A stretch of DNA of 26,032 nt from JADGHX01 sp035760965 (GTDB taxonomy: Bacteria > Pseudomonadota > Gammaproteobacteria > Steroidobacterales > Steroidobacteraceae), in contig DASTRY010000082.1 of the NCBI GenBank assembly GCA_035760965.1, forward strand, positions 1-26,032, written 5' to 3'. Below are positions 7,989-14,407 of this stretch, piece by piece; position 1 is the first letter of the stretch, and each line of letters opens with the position of its first letter. The position numbers and the translations under genes were made by a program. The notes beneath the pieces were generated by a model. It was not told where the DNA came from. It ran no database searches and saw nothing but the letters and a program-made list of their open reading frames with translations.

Positions 7989-8551
7989 TCGTTCAGCAGC
8001 GCGCGCAGCTCTTGCCGATACAGCTCGTCTTCCTTCGCGCTGTAATCGCGGTGCACGTGGCGCACGACACCGCTTCGATCGATGAGCAGCGTCATCGGCA
8101 GGTTGTCGACCTGATAACGCTTGCTCACATTCTTCGTCGGGTCGAGCAGCAGCGGAAACTCCACCGTCTGTGCCTTCGCGAACTCCAGCGAGCGCGCCGG
8201 ATCGTCGTCGACACCGATACCGAACACCCGCAGCCCCACCGAGCTGTAGGTCTTCAGGCTCTCATCGAGCGCCGCGAGCTGGTTGCGGCAGGAGCTGCAG
8301 CGACTGCCCCAGAAGCTGAGGACCACCACCTCACCCCGATGCTCCGACAGACGTACGTTGCTCCCGACGAGCGCGTGCAACGCGAAGTCCGGCGCCTCGC
8401 GCCCGAGCAGTGGGTAGGGCGCGGCCGCCTGCGCAGCCGCCCACCCGAACGCCGCAGCGACGCCGCCCGTGACGCACAGGACCACCAATACGAGACACCG
8501 CAACCCGTTCGAGCGAGGCACGGCAGTGCGCTGCTGAAGTGTGCGCGCCAC
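7985..8551 (-). CDS. Membrane-anchored TlpA-like thiol-disulfide redoxin
   Basis: A thioredoxin-fold protein of the AhpC/TSA-Redoxin/TlpA group. From the GTG start at 8551 it has 188 aa: an N-terminal membrane anchor at about residues 17-40, then the fold with GREAPDFAL, the redox pair in FWGSRCSSC (Cys85, Cys88) and the cis-proline loop NLPMTLLIDRSG. The CSSC active site differs from the CGPC of the second thioredoxin at 18562. It should act in the periplasm, reducing or oxidising partner cysteines. I chose GTG because AAGGA lies 8 nt in front and the anchor then starts close to the N-terminus; an ATG at 8689 (234 aa) would add 46 unremarkable residues. It is the first gene of the minus-strand operon, coupled by ATGA to the next. 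Confidence 0.88.
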   Translation of the reverse strand: MARTLQQRTAVPRSNGLRCLVLVVLCVTGGVAAAFGWAAAQAAAPYPLLGREAPDFALHALVGSNVRLSEHRGEVVVLSFWGSRCSSCRNQLAALDESLKTYSSVGLRVFGIGVDDDPARSLEFAKAQTVEFPLLLDPTKNVSKRYQVDNLPMTLLIDRSGVVRHVHRDYSAKEDELYRQELRALLNE

Positions 8552-8759
8552 GAGAAAATCCTTCGCCGAAGCATGCGACCGCTGGCGCGGGCAACCCTCG
8601 CACAGCGAAGTTAACAATGTCAACGAAGCTCCACGCATGTTCGCGAATCGATTCAAAGAATTGAGCGCCGCGTCGGGAAAGCGCGACATGCATGCGCGCG
8701 CGGGGCTCGCGGTTCGCGAGCCCCTCGGGGTCGATGAGCACCGCCCGCAGCGAAGCGCG
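8552..8759. other. Intergenic region ahead of the redoxin-TPR-Exb operon
   Basis: About 208 bp without a convincing gene. It should hold the leader of the minus-strand redoxin operon and the end of the cytochrome operon. On the minus strand a perfect -35-like TTGACA lies at 8623-8618, but no acceptable -10 follows at 16-18 nt, so I do not call a promoter. The same place forms a 5-of-6 dyad, GTTAAC-AAT-GTCAAC (8610-8624), which could be an operator. The hairpin at 8702-8724 is listed separately. Confidence 0.5.
8702..8724 (-). terminator. Perfect 10-bp hairpin downstream of the cytochrome operon
   Basis: GGGGCTCGCG (8702-8711) pairs perfectly with CGCGAGCCCC (8715-8724) around a 3-nt loop. 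It starts 36 nt past the stop of the DUF1501-like gene, where a minus-strand transcript should end before the redoxin operon. No T-run follows on either strand, so it is not a textbook intrinsic terminator; it could also be an RNA 3'-end stabiliser. Confidence 0.55.
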
Positions 8760-10406
8760 TCAGATGATGGGCGCGAATGCCGTGAGGCTGTCGCGCATCG
8801 TCGGACTGCCGAGGCCCTGATTCGGGAATTTGTCGGGGTCGGTGAACTTGCCGGCCTCGCCGTGCAGGGCCATGTAGTTGAGCACCACCGTCTCGACCAG
8901 CAGGTTGACCGCGTTCGCGCCGGGGTGCGAGGCCGTCTCGACCGAGCCGTCGGCGCGGAAGTAGCCGATCTGCTTGCCGAGGCCGCCGGCGGGATCGGGA
9001 GAGAGCGCGACCGGCCGCCCCTTCGGGCTGAAGACGAGGAAGAAGGAGTTCGCCGTGGCCTGGTTGTCGCCCTGCCACGCGAACTTGCCGCGGCCGTTGG
9101 CGCTGTTGTCGACGGTGCTCATCGCGCTCAGCGAGCCGTCGCTGAACACGTAGACCATCAACGGCACGCCCTTGCGTGCCGCGTATTCGAGACAGGCGCC
9201 GATGCAGCGGCCGGCGCGGAGGTTGCGCTGCTCGCCGTCGGCGCGGTTGCCGGTGTGATAGTCGTAGCCGCCCATCGTGATGGTGCCGGCGCCGGCAAAG
9301 CCGCTGACGACCATCTTCATGATCGCCGCCGTCTTTCTGAACTCGCCGTCGGCCTGGTACTCGGCCTGGCCGAAGATGCCGCTGCCGCGCGTCGCGGACT
9401 GATCCACGATGTCCGGATCGAGGTCGGGATTCAACGCCGCCGGGTTGTTGAACGTGTCGGCGAGGTACGCGGACTTCACGTAGCCGCAGCGCACGGCCTT
9501 CTCGATGTTGGCGTCGTTCGCGCCGGTGCCGAACACGATCTTCCCGAGCTTGCTGTTCGGATCGATGCTCGCCGGGTCGGCCGTGCCGCCGGTGAGCGCA
9601 GTCATCGCTTCGAGCACTGCGGGCACCTGCGCGGGCGGCAGGAGCTTCGCAAGGTCGCCGGTGTCGACGAGGCCCGTGACATCGCTCGCCCGGTCGACCT
9701 TCGTCGGCCGATTGGAGAGGTCGATCATGCTCATCGGCGCAACGGAGTTGCCCCCCGAGTCCGAGGACTGCGAGCCGATGAGCCCGAGCAGCTCGCCACG
9801 CGAGCCGGTCCTCATGATGCCGTACATCGGGTTGTGCGGATTGTTGCTCGTATCGTTCTCGGAACGGGCCGCGATCGCGCAGCCGTTGGTCAGCGCCTGC
9901 GTCGTGGGCGACGTGCGCTCGAGCATGCCGCGCAGGATCGCGCCGTCCGAATGGAACGCGGCGCCGAAAGCCGTGTTGATGAAGTTGTTCGTCGGCGAGG
10001 CCGCATTGGGCGCATTCGGCACCATGTCGCCCGGGAGCCCGAGTCGCGCGTAGCCCGCCGTCGAGAGGAAGTCGAGCTGGCCGCCCTTGCCGCCGATCAG
10101 AATCTCCGAGCCGCACAGGTTCGCGCCACCTGCCAGATCGAAGCAGATGAAGGGAATGCGCCCCGCGCCGCCCTGGATGTTGCAGCCGAGCGGACCCTTC
10201 AGGTCCTTCATGTGCTGCGACAGCTCGGCGCGCGCCAGCGGCGACTTCGCCAGCAGCGCCAGCAAGCTGCCCGCGGCAACCACCGCCGGCCCGGTCAGCA
10301 GGCCGCTCGCGATGAAGTCGCGGCGCGTGACCGGACGCCGATGATCTGCGTGCAGGATGGGCTCGTTCAGGCCGTGTGCGCGCGGAAGTTTTTTGCGAAT
10401 GAGCAT
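8760..10406 (-). CDS. Tat-exported DUF1501-like protein
   Basis: A 548-aa protein with a twin-arginine signal: TRRDFIASGLLTG (Arg28, Arg29) followed by a hydrophobic AVVAAGSLLALLA. Export by Tat implies folding, often with a cofactor, before export. The body resembles DUF1501 proteins, which have an alkaline-phosphatase/sulfatase-like fold: PFICFDLAGGANLCG near the start matches the usual 'LSGGNDGLN' strand, GGYDYHTGNR matches 'GFDTH', and VYVFSDGSLSA matches 'VTFSEFGR'. The match is by eye and several usual residues differ. ATG at 10406 has GAGGGAG about 10 nt upstream; a longer start at 10451 would overlap the neighbouring gene and is unlikely. It is the last gene of the leftward cytochrome operon. 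In planctomycetes DUF1501 proteins travel with cytochrome proteins of the PSCyt type, so the pairing is familiar, but the reaction is unknown. Confidence 0.82.
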   Translation of the reverse strand: MLIRKKLPRAHGLNEPILHADHRRPVTRRDFIASGLLTGPAVVAAGSLLALLAKSPLARAELSQHMKDLKGPLGCNIQGGAGRIPFICFDLAGGANLCGSEILIGGKGGQLDFLSTAGYARLGLPGDMVPNAPNAASPTNNFINTAFGAAFHSDGAILRGMLERTSPTTQALTNGCAIAARSENDTSNNPHNPMYGIMRTGSRGELLGLIGSQSSDSGGNSVAPMSMIDLSNRPTKVDRASDVTGLVDTGDLAKLLPPAQVPAVLEAMTALTGGTADPASIDPNSKLGKIVFGTGANDANIEKAVRCGYVKSAYLADTFNNPAALNPDLDPDIVDQSATRGSGIFGQAEYQADGEFRKTAAIMKMVVSGFAGAGTITMGGYDYHTGNRADGEQRNLRAGRCIGACLEYAARKGVPLMVYVFSDGSLSAMSTVDNSANGRGKFAWQGDNQATANSFFLVFSPKGRPVALSPDPAGGLGKQIGYFRADGSVETASHPGANAVNLLVETVVLNYMALHGEAGKFTDPDKFPNQGLGSPTMRDSLTAFAPII

Positions 10407-10428
10407 GACGTGAGACTCCCTCGAACCC

Positions 10429-12894
10429 TTACTGCACCGTCGTCGCGGCACTGCCGAGCGCGGCGGCGCAAGCGGCCTTCATCGCGGTCGCGGCGCTCGC
10501 GCCGCTCAACCCATCGAACATCGTCGTGAGCGAGCTCGCGACGAACGTGCTGTCCGGCTGCGTAGACGTGCTGCCGATGATCTTCGCCTGCACGGAGTTG
10601 ATGATGGCTGTACGCACGGACGCATCGGCGCTGCTCGCGTTCGGATCGACGCTGCCGTAGAACTGCGTGCGCAGAGTGTTGTCGTTCACCATCGCGTTGC
10701 AGTAGGCGATCGCGAGCTGCGCGATGCCCGTCTGCTGCGAGGCGAGGAACGCATCGATCGACTCCACCGTGGGCAGCTGCTGCTTCACGTTGGCATACGT
10801 CGCAGCGACGCTCGTCGTGTTCGGCGACACGCCGGTCAAGCGCGCGTAGGTCGCGTTGAGCTCATCGAACGTGCGCATGCCCCAGCGCGCCGGCGGCGGA
10901 TCCGGGTCGACGACCGGCGCCGTCGACACCTGGCCGTCCGGATCCGGGTGCGGATGCGAGTTGCCGCCGATCTGCTCGAACGAGAGGAAGAACTCGTCGC
11001 TGAGCGGACCCTTCTCGAGACCGATGACCGCGCCGACGTTCGAGAGCAGCTGGCCCGTCGCCTTGTCGTAGTTGGCGCCGCCGACGGTGGTGTCGAGCGT
11101 GGCGTAGGTCTGGCCGACCTTCGCCTCCGCGCCGTTCACTCCGATGCGCATGCCCTTGAGCGGGAACGTGCCGGGATCCGCGGTCGGATCGAGGCTGATG
11201 AACGTGGGCTTGTTGAAAAGATAGGCGTAGCTGTCGAGCTGGCTCGCCTCGAACATGACGTAAGCCTTCGGCACCGGCACGAGATGGCTCACGCTGAAGA
11301 GCAGGAAGTAGCGCTCGCCCACGCCCGCCGCGAAGTTCTGCTGGATCTGCTCGAGCGTCAGTGCGCGGTTGTGAATGGCGACGAGCTTCAGCAGGCCCTT
11401 CCACTGCCGCATCGAGGTGGTCTCGTTGCCAAACAGCAGCGCGAAGCTGTCGTCCCAATCGGCGAGCGAGCCGCCGCTGCCCTTCGGGTCCGGATCACCC
11501 GTGTCCACGCCGTTCACGTAGAGATGGCGGCCCTTCACCGGATCGTAGGTGAGCACGACATGCTGCAGCGAGGCCTGCGCGTCGCGATCCGCATCCTTCG
11601 TCAGGAACGCCGGCATGCCGTTCGCGTCCGTGTTACTCGCGCGGACCATCGCCTGATACTGGTAAGCGCGCTGCGCCAGCGTGAAGTTGCGCGCGTCGTT
11701 GCCACCCGAGTAGGTGATCGCGTACGCGTCCTCCTGGACCACGTCCGCCGGCGCCATCCAGGCTTCCACCGTGAATTCGCCGGTGGCCTTGATCATGTCG
11801 GCGAGCTTCTTGCTCGCGGCCGTGGAGCCCTTCGCCTTCTGCCCGGCCTTGATGTTGATGCCCCAACCGCCGACCCACATGTCGGGCGAGGTGAGATCGA
11901 GGTTCAACGCCGGCTCGACACCGCTCGTGTCGTAGGCGACGGTGCCCGTGCCGGTCTTGAACTCATAGAGCGCGATGACGTTGTTGTCGAAGCGATTGCC
12001 GCCCGCGGCCACCGTGCCGTCGTACAGCGTCAGCGCCTTCGAGATCACGAGGTTCGGATCGACGTTCGAGACCGGGATGCTGTTCGCGAACGCCTGGATG
12101 GCGTTCTGCATCACCGTGGCGCTCGCCGCGCAATCCGTGCCGCCGCCGTTCGGCGCCCAGCAGTTGTGGAACTCGTCGCGCAGACGCACGACGAAGCGCG
12201 AGTTCTGCGGCAGGTCGAGATTGATCTTCGCTTTCGCGGCTGCGTACGCCTCGTCGACGTCGTTGCTCGCGAAGAACGGCGAGATCGGGTTGCCGGCCGT
12301 CGAGGAGTGGCAGCGAACGCAGTTGCCCTTGTTCGCATCGTGCAGCACCGGATAGACGGTGCTCGCGAAGCTCGCCGAGCTCTCGGGGAAGGTCTTGCTC
12401 GCACCGACTTCCTTGATCGACGGCTCCTGCAGCTCGATCTGCTTACCGCCGGTCGCGGATGCGCCGGCCCAGTTGCGAATCCAGACGGTCAGCGTATCGG
12501 CGCACGCGGAGGCCGAGGCGAGCCAGCAGTTGTGACCGCCGCCCACCTTCTGGACCATGCGCGACTGATCGGGCTGCGAGAGGTTCACGACCGTGTTCGC
12601 GGCGGTGTACGCCGCGTTGATGTCGTCGTTGCGCGCGAACTGCGGCGTCTGGCCGCCCGCGTTGTGACAGCCCCCGCAGCGATTGCTGTCCTTGATGTTC
12701 TGCCAGAGATTCAGCTTGAAGGCCTGCACGTCCGCGTTCTGCGCGGGCGGGCCGTTGTAGTCGGCGACCGGAGGCGCCGAGGTGACGGGGTTCTGTACCG
12801 TGCTCGGCCCGCCGCCGGAGCAAGCGGCGAGCGCAGCCGTCACCAAGAATGCACAGATGAGGCGGAGGCCGGTCATCGTCTTCTCCCTTGTCAT
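10429..12894 (-). CDS. Di-heme LamG-domain lipoprotein
   Basis: An 821-aa lipoprotein precursor: lipobox LAAC at Cys25, followed by SGGG. Two tandem homologous cytochrome-like domains follow. The first has CGGCH at 73-77, the second CVRCH at 192-196. Each continues with a FARNDDINAAY or FASNDVDEAY block and then a conserved HNCW plus a later Cys, so the unit was duplicated. A LamG/concanavalin-like domain covers about 265-500 (FTVEAWMAPAD, HLYVNGVDTGD, WKGLLKLVAIHNRAL). The C-terminal 200 residues include FDELNATYARLTGV and lack a known name. It should sit on the cell surface or the periplasmic face of the outer membrane. Two starts are good: ATG at 12894 (GGGGAAGG in front) and ATG at 12876 (GGGAG at 6 nt). 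It lies 11 nt after the monoheme gene and 22 nt before the DUF1501-like gene. Confidence 0.85.
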   Translation of the reverse strand: MTREKTMTGLRLICAFLVTAALAACSGGGPSTVQNPVTSAPPVADYNGPPAQNADVQAFKLNLWQNIKDSNRCGGCHNAGGQTPQFARNDDINAAYTAANTVVNLSQPDQSRMVQKVGGGHNCWLASASACADTLTVWIRNWAGASATGGKQIELQEPSIKEVGASKTFPESSASFASTVYPVLHDANKGNCVRCHSSTAGNPISPFFASNDVDEAYAAAKAKINLDLPQNSRFVVRLRDEFHNCWAPNGGGTDCAASATVMQNAIQAFANSIPVSNVDPNLVISKALTLYDGTVAAGGNRFDNNVIALYEFKTGTGTVAYDTSGVEPALNLDLTSPDMWVGGWGINIKAGQKAKGSTAASKKLADMIKATGEFTVEAWMAPADVVQEDAYAITYSGGNDARNFTLAQRAYQYQAMVRASNTDANGMPAFLTKDADRDAQASLQHVVLTYDPVKGRHLYVNGVDTGDPDPKGSGGSLADWDDSFALLFGNETTSMRQWKGLLKLVAIHNRALTLEQIQQNFAAGVGERYFLLFSVSHLVPVPKAYVMFEASQLDSYAYLFNKPTFISLDPTADPGTFPLKGMRIGVNGAEAKVGQTYATLDTTVGGANYDKATGQLLSNVGAVIGLEKGPLSDEFFLSFEQIGGNSHPHPDPDGQVSTAPVVDPDPPPARWGMRTFDELNATYARLTGVSPNTTSVAATYANVKQQLPTVESIDAFLASQQTGIAQLAIAYCNAMVNDNTLRTQFYGSVDPNASSADASVRTAIINSVQAKIIGSTSTQPDSTFVASSLTTMFDGLSGASAATAMKAACAAALGSAATTVQ

Positions 12895-12905
12895 GTGCCT
12901 TCCCC

Positions 12906-14075
12906 TCACTTGCAGCTGGCAGCGGTCTCGGCGAACACGCGCCGCAGGTTGTAGCCGCCGCTCTTGAAATCGCTCGCGATCGTCTTGACGGTCGCGCGAT
13001 CCGCGTTGCTCTCCGGCGCACGGAAGCACACGGTCTTGAACACTTTCTGCACCTGGCACTCGGCGAACGCGTCGCTGTTGGCGAGCTCATCGCCGAGCGA
13101 CTTCGCGCCGTTGCCCGAGCCGGGCATACCAGGCTTCCAGCCGAGCACGGTGTTCTGGCCGTGGCGCCAGCGGTTCTCCCAGCTGTCGTCCGGTGTGACG
13201 AAGCCCGGCTTGAAGTTGTCGGAGTTGATGAAGTACTTCGCCTGGACCACGCCGGGCGTGTAGACCATCTTGCCGGCCGTCGCGTCCATGCCGTCGTAGT
13301 TGTAGTACGCGAAGGCCTGCGCCATCGGGTCCATGCCGCTGTGGCAGCCGATGCAGTTGTTGAGGAAGAGCCGGCTGTCGCCGCCCGGCGAGCGGCTCAC
13401 GTCCTGCCGGATGCGATCCGGCGGGCGCGTCGTGTCGTGCACGGTCTCGAGGTCGTGGCACAGGTGGTTCAGCATCGTGAAGCGGAACATCGCGCGGTTC
13501 GTGCCGGCGATGAAGAACGCGGCGGAGGCGGCGCGCGTCGTGATCACGCCGGCGGTGGCCGCGGCCGGCGTGCCGTACACGGCCGACTGCTGCGTCTCGA
13601 CGAGCTTCGCTTTCAGATCGACGTTCTTCGCCTCGGCCTGCTCGTAGTGATCGTTGTTGTTGTTCGACACCGGGGGCAGCGTCGAATCGTTCACCGTGTA
13701 CAGGATGTCGGCCGACAGCACCGTGTTGAACGGCTTGTTGTCGCGGACCATGCCGATGATGGTCGCCGTGTAGTCGTTCAGGGGCGCGAACACGGTCTGG
13801 TCGCGATTGGTCCACGGCGTCACGAGATTCTTCAGCGTGACGTTGTAGAAGGCCGGATCGTCGGTGGCCATGAGGGCAGCGCCGACCGCATCGCTCGGGA
13901 TCTTCGCTTCCATCGCGTCGAGCGTCGTTTCATCGGGCGGGACGCCGGCGATCGCGTCGTACATGCGCTTCGCCAGCGCGCGCTCGCTGGGGCCGGCCGC
14001 GGCGATCTGCGCGACGAACGCGAGCGCGATACCGAGCGCGACGGCGCACGAGACCTGCGAATTCTGCTGCTTCAT
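12906..14075 (-). CDS. Periplasmic monoheme c-type cytochrome, DUF1588/DUF1585-like
   Basis: A 389-aa exported protein. After the signal peptide (ending about AQIAAAG) comes an alpha-helical region, then the heme site LFLNNCIGCHSGMDPMAQAF with CIGCH at 241-245. The context CxxCHxGMDPxxxAFxxYxxxG is the pattern of DUF1588 in planctomycete-type cytochrome proteins. The end, VKTIASDFKSGGYNLRRVF, matches the DUF1585 pattern. It is much shorter than the usual DUF1587-1592-1588-1585 proteins and seems to keep only the last two modules after an unrelated N-terminus. Extra cysteines lie at LNHLCHDLE and in FAECQVQKVFKTVCF. ATG at 14075 is preceded by GGAGTGG; a TTG at 14081 is possible but less likely. 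First gene of the leftward cytochrome operon, divergent from the HzsA-like gene, so probably co-regulated with it. Confidence 0.85.
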   Translation of the reverse strand: MKQQNSQVSCAVALGIALAFVAQIAAAGPSERALAKRMYDAIAGVPPDETTLDAMEAKIPSDAVGAALMATDDPAFYNVTLKNLVTPWTNRDQTVFAPLNDYTATIIGMVRDNKPFNTVLSADILYTVNDSTLPPVSNNNNDHYEQAEAKNVDLKAKLVETQQSAVYGTPAAATAGVITTRAASAAFFIAGTNRAMFRFTMLNHLCHDLETVHDTTRPPDRIRQDVSRSPGGDSRLFLNNCIGCHSGMDPMAQAFAYYNYDGMDATAGKMVYTPGVVQAKYFINSDNFKPGFVTPDDSWENRWRHGQNTVLGWKPGMPGSGNGAKSLGDELANSDAFAECQVQKVFKTVCFRAPESNADRATVKTIASDFKSGGYNLRRVFAETAASCK

Positions 14076-14407
14076 GTTCAACCACTCCCACCGAATGCCG
14101 GCGCACTATACCCACGCGAAGCGGCGATCCTTTTGTCTCAAGCTGCGTACGTCGCCAACCGCCGACATGCCTTTGCCATAGCGCGTGCGGGTAACCTTCC
14201 CGCCGCGAAATGGGAGCGGAATCACGGCGTCGAGGAGACCGTCCGCCTTACCTGTGCGCCCAAGCGACGGAGGCGAGAAAACCGCGAACCCGTTGCAGCC
14301 GGCGTGATGCCCTCGGCAGATTGCCGAAGCCGCTTGCGCGATGGTTTGATTACGTCATATGCACGGTCCGCTGCGCTTGCGCCGCGTGTGCTTGGGAGTG
14401 TCTTGAA
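14076..14407. promoter_or_regulatory. 332-bp divergent intergenic region between the two cytochrome transcription units
   Basis: No convincing gene. It must contain promoters for both directions. For the leftward operon a good -10 match, TATAGT on the minus strand (14110-14105), lies 30 nt before the start, without a clear -35 at normal spacing. For the rightward gene TTGCCG (14321-14326) and TTTGAT (14345-14350) are 18 nt apart, about 58 nt before the ATG; each matches consensus at 4 of 6 positions. Both are weak guesses. I see no clear operator dyad. Confidence 0.4.

Noticed and set aside
10948..12954. 668-codon plus-strand frame opposite the LamG lipoprotein
   Set aside because: Arg/Val/His-rich shadow with no motif; the minus strand has lipobox, heme motifs and LamG.
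14105..14110. Standalone sigma-70 promoter for the leftward cytochrome operon (minus-strand TATAGT)
   Set aside because: Good -10 but no -35 at 16-18 nt; kept only as a remark in the intergenic entry.
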